A DNA stretch of 64,000 bases from NCBI RefSeq assembly GCF_001949145.1, contig NW_019091360.1, positions 984,613-1,048,612 on the forward strand. Reading direction: 5' to 3'. The notes beneath the pieces were generated by a model that searched no databases, was not told the DNA's origin, and saw only the letters and a program-made list of their open reading frames with translations. Made by a program: the position numbers and the translations under genes. Positions 11,901 through 22,055 of this stretch are shown piece by piece. This DNA comes from Acanthaster planci. Taxonomy: Eukaryota > Echinodermata > Asteroidea > Valvatida > Acanthasteridae. Each line of letters begins with the position of its first letter. Within the stretch, counting starts at the first letter, position 1.

Positions 11901-14900
11901 AGAACCATGGGTTGGTTTCCAAGAGTCCTCTCTGCTCCACCTTGAGACGGAGAGCCTGCATGTCAGTGACAAAGGACTTCTGCAGGAGGGGAAGGACAGA
12001 TGAAGGGAAGAAAAGAAAAGGTTCGGTTTGATGATGTTGCTAAGTGCATTCACTTTTTGCCCATGTTTACCAACAACTCCTTGCATGGGTGTCACCAGGA
12101 TTTTTCTACGCATAGGGGGAGGGGAAGACGTTTCGAGGGGGGGGAGCACTCATCACCAGCATGTGATATTAAAACTATCCAGGGTGAAAGGTTATGCTGA
12201 AACTATGAAAACTTAATTTCAAACTAGGTTTTGCCCTTACACTGATGTATGTATTCACATTTGATTCTCACATTTTAAGCTTGTTCGGGTGGGATTTGAG
12301 CGCAGGACTTCCTGCTTACTAGTGGAGATGTCCCTGTCCCTATTTTGCTGGGATTGGAGGCTGGCTCGAATCCCATGTAGCAGTGGATATCACAAGCAGT
12401 CAATGTTAGTAGTCAAATGTTGGATCAGTGGAAATCTATTTTAGTAAAAGGGCAAAACCTAGTATAATATTTTTCTTTTCCCTTTTTTTCTCTTCATTAT
12501 CTTGAAGGGGAGCAAGTGACCCCTTTGCTCCCCTCCCCCCACAATGCCTCAAGCAAGCCTATTCAACCACTCAAACAGCTACACTGAGGGGAAAGCTTCA
12601 TCAGTGACAAATAGTCAACCAATGGTCCATTTTGACTGGTAACCTATGGATTAAACATATATCGAGCATCAGTGAAAATCGACCAGTGGTTAACAAACTG
12701 CTGCTGATCAAACTCGGCCCAGGTTTTTGATAAAGATAAAACACTGAATTTTCAGTAAGTTTGAATACCTCATTAAGTAATGAGATCTTCATTCAGTCTG
12801 CACTTTTATCAATATAACAAATGGAGACTTCTTTACAGCAAAAGTACTGAACAATGACAAAGTTACAAGTGATAATCAGATGCATAGTCTTTCCCATCAA
12901 TTTGCAAACACTTGAGAAAAGTATAGTTGACTTGCATTGACACTTTGTTTCTCTACAACTTTCGTCATTCTTTCTATTTCTTTAAGCCTAATAATTTCAA
13001 ACATTCTCCTTTATCAAAAGTTTCTGCAACATTTTCACTTCGGATGACTTCATTCACAATTTCAATCAGAACGTGACAAAACCATTGGGTCATAGGTTTA
13101 TATACAACACACTCTATATTGTCTGTTACAAAGGATTACTTTGGAATGAAAGGACTGATGATTATTACAGGAAAAAAAACGGTACAAATGGAAGTCAACT
13201 GTATTCTGCTCAAGTGTATGTCAACTTTTGGTCAGGACTCTACAAACATAAAAAGAATAAAAATTAGAAAACAAACTGACTAGGTGCTCTTTAATCTGTG
13301 ACTTGTCAATCTCTGTCCCTCATTAAACTTGTGAACTGACAAAGTTCACAAGTTCATGATAATTCCCCAAAAGGTCCAATGATTTTAAGATGGTAACAAC
13401 CCTGGCCACCATTAATAACCCCCGTTTGTATTTCGTTCATGAACAGTATTAATGTATGAAAAGAAAGGTTCAAGGTTTAATTGGTTTGAACCAATAAAAT
13501 GTAATTTACAAACTGCAGGTTGGTCCAAGGTTCCAAATTATGGCAAAATGCCAATGCATTTTAAAAGGAACATCACATTTGAAAGTCAAAAGAACAACTG
13601 TTACTGTAATTTTAACTACAGTAACAGTTACAATTTCTACAATTACATGTGTTAAGCAGTTATCCTCTAGGTGGCCAGAAACTGAAAAGTTTTTTTAAAG
13701 ACTCTTAATGTCAATCAAAATAAAATAGAAATAAATTATATTACATTTTGACTTCTGACAAAATCCACTGATACATGGAAACAAACAGACTTCCACAAAT
13801 CAAAGGGTCTTAAAACAAGACTTTTGTCCATCTCGGGTCAACTTCAACACCAGCTGAATGGAAGCATGATTTGCGTATTACTCAGGACTGGTTCCCAGCA
13901 GTTAGCCGATATTCTCAGCTAGGACACTGTTTATGGTTAAAATCTATGTAAAAACTGGCAATGTTGTTATCAAGTTATTTTCTAAAAGTCAAGCCAAACA
14001 CGAACTGAAATGATAGCATGACAAAGTTTGATGAAGTTCCCAGACACTCCAGGCAGTGTACTTATTCAGTCATAATGATACAGGAGAGTGGCCACCTGCT
14101 GCGCAGTGTGTTAGTGCGCACGGTGCAATATAGTTCCTCGCTTCATATTACATCAACTATTCCCAAGTCAAGTCACATCTTTTCTTCACGGATCGAGAAA
14201 AACGTAAAGTCCTGAGTCCCAAGACATTTTTCAAGCCTATGTGAAATGACATCTATGCTTTGCAAAACAGGTCAAACCACTTCTGTGTGGTATTACTTTG
14301 ATGTTGATTTTGTATGATTTTGATGTCTTTTGGGCAACTACATTTGTAAGTAATTGTAATTTTATATATGTTAATTTGTTTTGAACTATTGTGCAGCAAG
14401 TTGACATCTTTTTGTAAATGTAAAGGGCTTTAAATATTTCATTATTACTATTGTTATTATCATTATTATTTTTAACCCATCTGCCTACTTTCAACTATGG
14501 ATAGTGACATTTCTAATGATAAAAAAAAACAACCAGATAATGAAAACAGACAGGCTTGTTTTGCACATAAAGTCATCACTACTTTTATTTTATTTATTTG
14601 AACAAAAGTTGTTATAGTGAAAAGTCAACGTTATGGAGCAAGTCTCGAGCCATTTTCTCCCAAGCCAAGTTAATAGTCTTATTCTTTCCGAGCCAAATCA
14701 AGCCTAAGTCAGCACTGCAGGTCAACAACACTGATCTCAACCTACCTTGGGTTGGTTGTCTTGTTCTAGCGAGCCGATATACAATGGCTTCAAGTATTTT
14801 CTGACCAGGTTCTTGTCAGGGTGAAAAGCAACAAATGCTTCCTGAGAAAAATGGACATATGCAGGCAAACAATTTTAAATCATCATAGTTCATTTATAAT

Positions 14901-15769
14901 AAATTGGTTAAAATGTAGCTCTTCGATGACACAGTGCTACAGAACAAGCACCACTTGCTCAGAATTTCCTAGGAGCTTGTAAGAAAACCTGCCTTAAGCT
15001 TGCTTGACATGCCTTTTTTAATGCAAGCTGGCAAAATGCACTTTACTAACCTCATTTCAACTTCAAAGATATATTTGGGTACTTTGGTGCCTTTTTGATT
15101 TTTGTGCCAAGGCTAATTTCAATAAATTTCAATATTCATGCACAAAACTGTGATATTGATTTGGTGATAACAACATCCACATGTGTGGGGTGACAGGTAA
15201 TGTGCAATGAGGATCCCAGTAGAGCAGTTGAAAGGAGAAAGCAGCTGTATTAATTTCATGTCAATTCATTAAAAGAATATATTCATATGCATATGCACGT
15301 ATTGCTTCACAGCCTTAGCTCCCTGCCTGTACGCAAAGTATAAGCAGTGTCAACCCCCCCCCACATGGACTGCCCTTTATGGATGGCCCCTTGCTGGAGT
15401 TGGCTGCCAGATCTAAAACATGGTGATCCAAAGTAATGAAATTCGAGAGGACAATTGGGACTCATTTTGTTAGTAAGGCACTTGCCCAGGTCAGACACTG
15501 CAGGTTCGAACCTCACTCTGGTCCATTTTCTTTGATATGAATGAACTTCTACAGAATCTCTAACTTACAGTGGCATCTTCCCCAGCATAGTGGGATAGCA
15601 CTTTGAATCCCCCTGGGTGTCGTTTCACCCACTGGGAGACATCATACACTCCACCCTCAATCACAACCCATTTGTCTGTCTGTGTGCTGTGCTGACGGAC
15701 TTCATCCCAAGTGTAGGTGCTCTGCTTGCTGACCCTCATGGAAGTCTGACGTTCTTGGCCTTTACCCAT
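5883..15769 (-). CDS. FADS: Desaturase gene A: front-end fatty acyl desaturase with cytochrome b5 domain, 10 coding exons
   Basis: Coding exons (5'->3' on the - strand): 15769-15569, 14841-14746, 11979-11782, 11612-11511, 10701-10515, 9295-9219, 8142-8045, 7623-7447, 6443-6318, 5934-5883. They join to 1314 bases, 437 residues plus TAG. Residues 1-80 form a cytochrome b5 domain with haem ligands His51 (HPGG) and His74 (AFHPD). The membrane desaturase domain follows, with iron-binding boxes HDLGH (173-177), HFQHH (210-214) and QIEHH (375-379). The Q in the third box marks front-end desaturases. The family acts in the ER and inserts a double bond between an existing one and the carboxyl end of a fatty acyl chain, using electrons delivered through the fused b5. 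Vertebrate FADS1/FADS2 are about 444 residues, so this copy is full length. Delta-5, -6 or -8 specificity cannot be told. The start is the MGKG methionine shared by all three copies. The introns hold hairpins and dispersed-repeat copies but no other gene. Confidence 0.95.
6318..6443 (-). CDS. FADS: Gene A coding exon 9
   Basis: One base completes [25 protein letters not shown] and then [21 protein letters not shown] follow, with two bases of an Arg codon. LFPTMPRHN is a hallmark of the FADS family. 126 bases, donor CG|GTAAG. Confidence 0.95.
7447..7623 (-). CDS. FADS: Gene A coding exon 8 (histidine box 3, first part)
   Basis: It encodes [20 protein letters not shown] through [14 protein letters not shown] and ends with CA, the first two bases of the last His of QIEHH. 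Residue 325 is His, as in vertebrate FADS2 (ESHWFVW). 177 bases, donor CA|GTAAG. Confidence 0.95.
8045..8142 (-). CDS. FADS: Gene A coding exon 7
   Basis: It encodes [20 protein letters not shown] and then [12 protein letters not shown] plus two bases of an arginine codon. It is strongly hydrophobic, giving the fourth membrane segment. Acceptor ACCAG, donor CAG|GTAAC, 98 bases. Confidence 0.93.
8433..8585. repeat. TIR repeat copy (GGCAGCAGAA family), gene A intron 6
   Basis: It begins CGGCAGCAGAAGTGGGGCC and ends CCACTTTGAAAATC followed by ATTCTGCTGTC, so the ends are roughly inverted. Related copies lie at 22751-22907 and 28127-28265. It has no coding capacity and looks like a short MITE-like element. 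Confidence 0.5.
9219..9295 (-). CDS. FADS: Gene A coding exon 6
   Basis: It enters with two bases completing an isoleucine codon, then encodes [20 protein letters not shown] and the end KKIWI. It forms the third hydrophobic region. Acceptor TGACAG, donor ATT|GTAAG, 77 bases. Confidence 0.93.
9985..10125. repeat. Dispersed repeat copy in gene A intron 5
   Basis: This is the second copy of the family described at 2330-2470, on the same strand, with CCCCCAAAAGGGACACATTT and a tail AAATGTAGCCTCCCTT. Confidence 0.35.
10515..10701 (-). CDS. FADS: Gene A coding exon 5 (histidine box 2)
   Basis: It begins [19 protein letters not shown]. The second box HFQHH lies at 10671-10657. It ends [14 protein letters not shown] plus one base of a split codon, before donor A|GTGAG. 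187 bases. Other frames over this exon are open and should not be mistaken for genes. Confidence 0.95.
11046..11151. repeat. Dispersed repeat copy, gene A intron 4
   Basis: The order TGTCACCAGGATTTCC, G-run, AGCACTCAGTAGCAGCAAAC, GAAAGGGGT, CCGAGATATTT, CAAGCAAATTGGTGATGAG is shared in degenerate form with 12090-12191 and 25685-25820. All are on the + strand. Confidence 0.5.
11511..11612 (-). CDS. FADS: Gene A coding exon 4 (histidine box 1)
   Basis: It encodes [16 protein letters not shown] and then [23 protein letters not shown] at 11591-11577 is the first iron-binding box (HDxGH). 102 bases, phase 0 at both ends. Confidence 0.95.
11782..11979 (-). CDS. FADS: Gene A coding exon 3 (first membrane segments)
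   Basis: These 66 codons (residues 100-165) run from [20 protein letters not shown] through two hydrophobic stretches around [15 protein letters not shown] and [14 protein letters not shown]. The length of 198 bases is the same in all three paralogues. Phase 0 at both ends. Confidence 0.94.
12090..12191. repeat. Dispersed repeat copy, gene A intron 2
   Basis: TGTCACCAGGATTTTTC, a G-rich run, GAGCACTCATCACCAGCA and GGGTGAAAGG match the family at 11046-11151. The right half is shortened. Confidence 0.5.
12283..12395 (-). repeat. Degenerate tRNA-derived SINE-like fragment
   Basis: On the - strand it reads CTAGTAAGCAGGAAGTCCTG then GCTCAAATCCCACC. This resembles the anticodon-to-T-arm half of a tRNA, with a B box close to GGTTCGAATCC. 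No intact cloverleaf was found, so it is not called as a tRNA gene. Confidence 0.35.
13596..13629. repeat. Perfect 13-bp hairpin in gene A intron 2
   Basis: AACTGTTACTGTA (13596-13608) and TACAGTAACAGTT (13617-13629) are exact reverse complements with an 8-base loop. Confidence 0.75.
14746..14841 (-). CDS. FADS: Gene A coding exon 2
   Basis: It encodes 32 residues (68-99), beginning [20 protein letters not shown]. The His of FHPD is the second haem ligand of the b5 domain. The linker [11 protein letters not shown] leads to the desaturase domain. Acceptor CTCAG, donor AAG|GTAGG, phase 0 at both ends. Confidence 0.94.
15457..15524 (+). repeat. tRNA-like SINE head in gene A intron 1
   Basis: A 68-base unit runs from GGGACTCATTTTGTTAG (A-box-like) to GGTTCGAACCT (a good B box, 15503-15513), ending TCTGGTCC. 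It lies opposite in strand to gene A and begins about 45 bases inside the intron from exon 1. It looks like the head of a truncated SINE rather than a functional tRNA gene. Confidence 0.4.
15569..15769 (-). CDS. FADS: Gene A coding exon 1 (cytochrome b5)
   Basis: It encodes residues 1-67, starting [10 protein letters not shown] and ending HYAGEDAT, with HPGG at 15619-15608. It ends in phase 0 at the donor ACT|GTAAG. The AG at 15786-15785 makes 15784 a likely acceptor boundary, so this exon may begin with 15 bases of 5' UTR spliced to a non-coding first exon. It is about 92% identical to gene C exon 1 over its first 124 bases read from the donor end. Confidence 0.95.
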
Positions 15770-15930
15770 GATGCAAAGATGTCACTGCAGGACACGGGCA
15801 CAGTAAAATCAAGTCATCATTCTTTGACTGAGTTCTTGTCTCTGTGTGCATCCTCTTCAACCCTGCACACTTTCACTTTAAATTTTCTTTGAAGCAAAAA
15901 ATCTGAGTTGCTATAAGATATTTCTTTCCT

Positions 15931-16110
15931 CGCCTTCTACCTCTGGGGGCCTGGGTTCAAATCCAGCTAGGTCCACATGTAGATTGGGTTTTCAGTCCCT
16001 ACCTGAGTCAGTGGGGTTTCCCCAAAACATACATCCAGGATTTTCCTCCCAACTCTAAAAATGAATATTTGTTCATTGTGTTCTTCACTCATTATATCAT
16101 CCTGTAATTG
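15931..16110 (+). repeat. SINE fragment with B box and conserved tail
   Basis: GGGTTCAAATCC (15953-15964) is B-box-like and is followed by GGGTTTTCAGTCCCTACCTG, then a CCAGGATTTTCCTCC segment and CTCTAAAA. The same order (B box, GGTTTTCTCCAGGTACTCC, CTCTAAAA) recurs at 60440-60580, so both belong to one SINE-like family. Confidence 0.45.
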
Positions 16111-16113
16111 GTG

Positions 16114-16170
16114 CTAAATGTGCTGCTGGACGAACAGCACATTTAGTTGTTTTGTCTGTTTTAACAGACA
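16114..16170. repeat. Two adjacent perfect hairpins
   Basis: CTAAATGTGCTG (16114-16125) pairs with CAGCACATTTAG (16135-16146) across 9 bases. Just after it, GTCTGTT pairs with AACAGAC across two bases. They sit at the tail of the SINE fragment. Confidence 0.7.
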
Positions 16171-17000
16171 GTTCTATTAGCATTAGACAGTGGACATTTG
16201 GGCAGTTCACGATTCTTGTTCAGTCATAGGTATAATTGTGTCAGACTGTCATTTCTTACTTTATTGTGCGCGTGTATGGAGGGGCTTGTGGGATACCGGA
16301 ACAATGGGAAGTACCCCATAAGGTACTTGTGGGGTACTGAGAAATAGATAATTTTAAATTTACTCAAAAAGGAGGAATTTTGAAGTACCATTTATTTGTC
16401 ACAGAATGAAGTATTTCAAATAAGGGACGTTCAGTCGAATTTCCAAAGTAGGAAAGAGAATTTGGTTTAAATTGGAGTGATTTGAAATTTTCTGCATGTT
16501 GTGAGGGAGTTTTGTACACAAGAACAAAGGAAATACCCCACAAGTATAGCTGTGTAAGGATGGGTGTGGATGTATGTGGTTATTTACAGTTCAGCGTTTT
16601 CTCCATTTGCCAACAGGGAAGGGAGCGAGGATTTTTCGTGGAGCGTGCGTACCCCACGCACCCCCCCCCCCTCGGCCCCACTAAGCCGCTGCTGGAAAGG
16701 TTGTGTGCACCGGTGGCCTATTCCTCCGTGATGGTACACAGCACAGAAACAGGACACACGAGTACAGAAAACTCCAACCAAGCTACCGGAATGGTCCCTT
16801 CCCAACCTCTCCTCAATGGTGACGCTCTAGTGGTTCCATTACAATTAGGCTACATGCCAACAAAATGACAACTAGATTGAAATTCAGCGGCGTAGTCACA
16901 ATTAACAATGTCAACAATCGTCACTAGACTGTAAGCGACACATTTGTTGGGATTGTGTATATCTATAACTTGATGTCAATTCACGGTGGGCGCAACTTAC

Positions 17001-17170
17001 CGTCATCAGCTGATATTTAGCCTACAGAAGTTCCAATAAACACACAAAATCGACAGAGAAGAACCTTCTCTTGTCGCCAGGTCGGACTCTGTAACGAACA
17101 GATGCCACCACGCGTGTCCAGTTTTCATTCAAGGACACGTGCACTCGGGCAACGCATGCATAGATGACCG
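17001..17170 (-). promoter_or_regulatory. Candidate non-coding first exon and promoter area of gene A
   Basis: On the - strand GATGACG|GTAAGTTG at 17001/17000 is a strong donor. Coding exon 1 has an acceptor 15 bases before its ATG, so a spliced 5' UTR is plausible. The upstream ~170 bases are richer in CpG than the surroundings. No TATA box was identified, and the transcription start is unknown. Confidence 0.3.
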
Positions 17171-18070
17171 AAGAAAATCACGCCATAGTGGGTCACATGA
17201 CTGTCATTTTGAGCTCTAAAAAGTCTGAAGTATCGTCCGTTGTCGTCCGGCTAACAACGGACCATGGTCAGTCAAATGGTCATCCGATAAAAACAAACTG
17301 TAGTCCCGCACGAGGACAGCTGGAAATATTAAAGGACGAGAAACACCGGGCATCACGGCCTTGCATATCATCTGGGATTGCATTGGTTGCTATTAAGTGT
17401 GTCTTCGGGTAGGGCCTATAGGGTGTGATTAACGTGCACTGTCTCTGTTAAAGCGCGCGACCAGCTTTTGAGTGAGGATACAAATGATGCTCAGACGTTT
17501 GCCTACCAAAGCAGTCGATTTTCACGTCTTTGCACCCCCCAAGAAAATAAAATGACCGAGAGTACCACCGAAGCCCCTTAGTTAACCATTGCCCAAGGTA
17601 CTTTTGTAAGGTATTTGGCGTAAATTTGACAACTTTTTTGCTGGGCCAGTGACAACTGCATATTTTAAGTTAAAAAAAATTACTCCCGATGAGGCGTTTG
17701 TGCGACCGATCATGTCCGAAATTCGAAGTTCTAACGCCCCATACCAGTTAGTAGTGGGTCTAGGTCTGGAGATTGTGAGTCTTTAGAACCCGGTTCAAGT
17801 GTCTAATGCCAATCGCCACGGCCGTGAGGTTAATTGATAAGCCCTATATTCAAACATTTATTTCTATTGAGGGCCGCAAACAGGGTCGACGGTCAACAAA
17901 AAGGTTTGGGGTGACAGAGACCCATTCGTGATAAAAAGATCAGGATGATGATGTTCTGAGACGAGGATTGGGAAAGGGTTGGACGACCTATGCGGGTATC
18001 CATCACGTGCCTTGCTACTCAACATGCTCAACCCCGCAAAGTCATGCAATACAGTGCTTGAGAAGATACC

Positions 18071-18368
18071 GCCCAATGTGAAGCCCCATTGGAGTCACTT
18101 TCCCTATGTGATGTGTGTTTCGCAAGGAGGCAAATGTCTTGGCAAATGTAAGTTGCCGAAGCAAGATAACTTGGCCAGAAGCAAGATAATAAGTTTCCGA
18201 AGCAAGATGATAAGTGCTAATAGGGGCCTATATATAATAAGTTCTTATTATGTACATGTATATATAATAAGTGCTTATTATCTTGCTTCGGCCACTTGCT
18301 GATTCATTTGCCTCCTTGTGAAAAACACATCACAAAGGGAAGGTGACACCAGTGGGGCTTCATTGCCC
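18071..18368. mobile_element. MITE-like element with ~65-base inverted ends
   Basis: The left end (AAGCCCC, AGTCAC, TTTCCCT, GTGATGTGTGTTT, GGAGGCAAATG) is matched in reverse complement by the right end (CATTTGCCTCC, AAACACATCAC, AGGGAA, GTGAC, GGGGCTT). The centre has three direct copies and one inverted copy of a unit close to CCGAAGCAAGATAATAAGT. There is no open frame for a transposase. Confidence 0.65.
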
Positions 18369-19326
18369 AAAAACATTAGTTTTTTAGGGGGAAAAGAGCT
18401 AATAAATGCGTTTGCAGTGCACGGTGTTAGAACATGGGACTAATATATAGTGCACTTACAGCCTTACTAGGTAGCAACACCAAAATGGGCATTGCACAAT
18501 AAAACCACGCTCACCCAGTGTCCTTGGGGTTTTGTTTACACCAAGGGCACAGGTCTACAAAGAGTATGATGTCGGGCAACAATTTACACAATGTGAGGGC
18601 CCCTGAAAGTTCCGAAAAGTTCGATTGCCTACAAGGGACAAAGACGTAACTTGCTCCGGCATTGCAGGATACTACCGCTATTCTGCAAGGGAGACTAAGC
18701 AGACCCACTCTTTATTGTAGAACTTTTTTCACTGCGGGTTCTCTAAAAAAGTTTCTGTTGGGGACAACTGACGGGTGGCATCTGACCAACAGCAGAAGAG
18801 ATCAAACTCAAATGCATGTTCCCACTCATCAGCACTGTAAAATCTGGCTAAATTTGCACTACGCAGAAGACATGCTTGGAGAATGTTGACATCCGATATT
18901 TAATTATATTGAACCATCAGCTTACGGATAATTTTACCCCAGATAATTGCAAATAGCCGAACTTTTTAATAGACATTTCGCTGAAGATCAAGAAATCAAA
19001 ATTCACACAATTTTTTTGGATAGGCCCTACTAAAAGCTAGAAAATGAAAACAACTGCAATTTCTTACATATGGTTATCTCTAAGCCCAAAGGCAACTTGT
19101 TTGACGTACTATTTAAAATGGGAATGGTCCTCAGTTATCTTTGCAAATGAAATATGATTCCTCACATTCCATTATTAGGCCTATAAGAGTACTATCATAT
19201 CATAAACATATTAAAATGAAGTTGTATTATCGTTGTTGACCTTTTATCTCACGAGTAAGAGAGTCAATCTCTTTCACCAGCTTATTTAAAGGCAACAGAC
19301 ACTGATTTTATAAGTGAGCAATTCTA

Positions 19327-20001
19327 CGAAAGCTCACTATTCCCATCAAGTATACATTTTCAAACAGTGGCATATATTTTTCAAAGTTTGTTTTTATGGA
19401 ACACATTTTCTTTCCAATTTGTGATACTGCTTTGTTTTGAAATTTGTTTTATATCTATCTTAAATTCGTCTATAAACGAACCTGGAATAATTAATGTATC
19501 TCATAAACACATTTTTTTTCACAGCAGCAGTATTTCTGAGCATAAATCCTGTGACTTCATTGTTCAGAGAAATTTCCAAGTTCGTTTTTGCAAGATATAT
19601 TATGTTCGTTTGCTTTTACATGGTCTATTAATAGAAAAATGTATGGGGGGGACACAAATAGTTTTATGAAACATACTTTGTCAAAGTTCGTTTTTTATGA
19701 AACAAACAGGTTTTGTTGGTGTTTGTTCTAATGCAAAAACACACTGGAATATAAAAATAAACTCGGAAAAATATGTCTCATAAAAATGAAGTTGGAAAAA
19801 CATATTTTGTAAGAACGATTTGTTTGTGCAGTAGAAATAATGTTTCTAGAAATAAGTCATAAAAACGAACTGGGAAATATTTATCTTGCAAATGCAAGCT
19901 TTAGAAAAAAAATTCTCATAAAATTGAAGTCGGAAAAACGAAATATAATAGAAACTTGGAGAAATATGTGTACTTAAATTTATGACACTACTGGGCTTTC
20001 G
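19327..20001. mobile_element. Inverted-repeat element built of ~30-base subrepeats
   Basis: The ends CGAAAGCTCACTATT (left) and GACACTACTGGGCTTTCG (right) are imperfect inverted copies. The interior is a degenerate array of CATAAAAACGAACTTGGAAA-like units, sense in the right half and antisense in the left half. A shorter relative lies at 31925-32141. No coding potential. Confidence 0.6.
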
Positions 20002-22003
20002 TACAAGTTCATGGCTACTTGTGCAACATTTGCTTTGGTATAAGGTTGTTTTATCAGATAACAGAACACAAGGAGTAGATAAGGTAATTTGCTGAATGAT
20101 ACTGATGCAAAGTTGCCGAAAAAAGTCATTCACTTCAGAGGCATGCCAGAATTAGGCATGAATTTAACTCAACAACTTCCGATCAAAATTGCAGTAAACG
20201 GAACAACTAAACTTATTCACTGGAAGCTATTTTAGGTTGTCCTCTTAAGATTACATTATTATCTTGAGATTATGTTATCTTGTTTTATTCAATGCACTAT
20301 GTTAACTTGAGTGGTGCCAGACTATTTGGGTTCCAATTCTCACTTTTATTTTTCAAATGTGGCTTAAAAAGTAAGGTATAATTGATGACGTTTTCAATTA
20401 TTTATCAGCATAAACTTGTGCTGATTTCATAATTAACTTTTATACTTTTATTTCAAACTCTCAGGTTCCCCAACTGAAAAATTAATCTTGATTTCGATTC
20501 GGTATTGATTACTGAATTGTAAATATACTCTCTTCAGGTTATGCTCTGAATATCTGAAGCACTGAAAAACAACTTTGGGTAAGAAGAAATCAAATTTTTG
20601 CAGCATTAAAAGGCGGAAGGACAAGTCTGGTTATGCTAGCATCAAAGATTGGTATTTGCCCTCAAAGTGGAGAACTAATGGAAAATTTATTATCTCTTTT
20701 CCCTCAAACATTTTTTTAAAAATTCAAATACACTCACTGAAATGAGTGATATCTTTCTCAGTAAGAAATTGCCAGAAAAAGATCCCCTCCCCTAGAACTA
20801 AACTCTGCTAAACAGAGGCCAGAACACCAAAATTAAAAAACAAAATAAAGTAACCTAAACAAATGCTTTGCAGCATAAATCTGAATATTCTGAAGTATGC
20901 ATATGCCACAAAATACACCTTTAATACTGACGGTTGGCATTAAAATGTACAGAGAACCTATTGAAAGTTACATTTCAGCTGCGATGAAACAACACAGGTA
21001 TCAGCTGCTCTGTACCCAAAACATTAGTGAAAAAGAAACTTCACTCCCAACTTGCTAGAAAAAGTTTTGTATCTAGCTACAGGTCAGATCAATGGATTGT
21101 ACTCATTACATTGATTTTTGAGAGAGAAATTTGCATATAGCAACTCCAGTGATACATTGAGTTTGATTTTTCAAGCAAGGTCTGTTGAAGCGCTCTGAAA
21201 TAAGCCAGTTGGAGTAAGCTGGATTACAAAGATATCTTCTTATTTGTTGATTCTGGTTTCAAGTACTGGTATTATGCATCTAGTATTTAGAACTTCTGTT
21301 GTCTGTATCTATATATCATCATTTACAATTTCAGTAGCGGCATTAACCTGAACACTCCTCAATATCAACATAATTCTCCACATATCCTAAAGGGTTAGGG
21401 TTAATGGACTATTTCAGCAAATTCCTGACAAGCATTAACCACAATTCAAAGTAACCAAAATCCAACACCAGGTATGAAGTATTTAGCATTTTTGGACTAC
21501 GTTTCAAATACATTTCTTATAACTGCACCTTTGTTTCCCAGTTAACCTTATTCTCATGAATCTTTTCAGTGAATAAATTGCGGGCTCACTATTTGGACAG
21601 GAAACTCCCGAAGTAAATTTTTTTTTCTGTAATGACATTACAACAGTGCTTTAACTTGTCCAAAATGCATGGACAACTTGAAATATTTCAAAGGAGCATT
21701 TTTAAACAAACTCTCAAAAGAAGATGTGAGATTGTTTTCTTAAATACAAAAGGATTAGCAAGTTGAACAAAACATGTTTCCTGGCACAATTTGCATGATG
21801 GACTCCTTAAATGGGCCTCAATATCCCACTTTCATCACATGCATAGAGTGTGGGCTGTGATTCTGCTGTGGATCCTGAATGTCTCAGCAGAACGTCTAGG
21901 GAATCAGAGTAGATTAAAAACTGACCCGTGTGATTTAGCACGTCACACTACCCAAGTAACTTCAGATCAAAGAAGTAATTATCCACCGAGTACTGGATAT
22001 CAG

Positions 22004-22055
22004 TTAAGTGTGGTGGTAGGCATCATACCACAGCTGTCCAGAATGCTTCAAGGAA
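22004..22055 (-). CDS. FADS: Gene B coding exon 10 (C-terminus)
   Basis: [16 protein letters not shown] then TAA at 22006-22004. SGQLW matches vertebrate FADS1 more than the SGKIW of gene A. Confidence 0.94.

Larger units (their letters stand above)
15785..22003. other. Interval between desaturase genes B and A
   Basis: No protein gene is supported here. Its left end should contain the 5' end and promoter of gene A (candidate non-coding exon near 17001-17170). Its right end is the 3' flank of gene B. It contains a SINE fragment (15931-16110), two hairpins (16114-16170), and two inverted-repeat elements (18071-18368 and 19327-20001). I see nothing further in 20002-22003. Confidence 0.5.

Noticed and set aside
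15457-15524. Functional tRNA gene
   Set aside because: A and B boxes are visible but the acceptor stem does not pair; a SINE head fits better.
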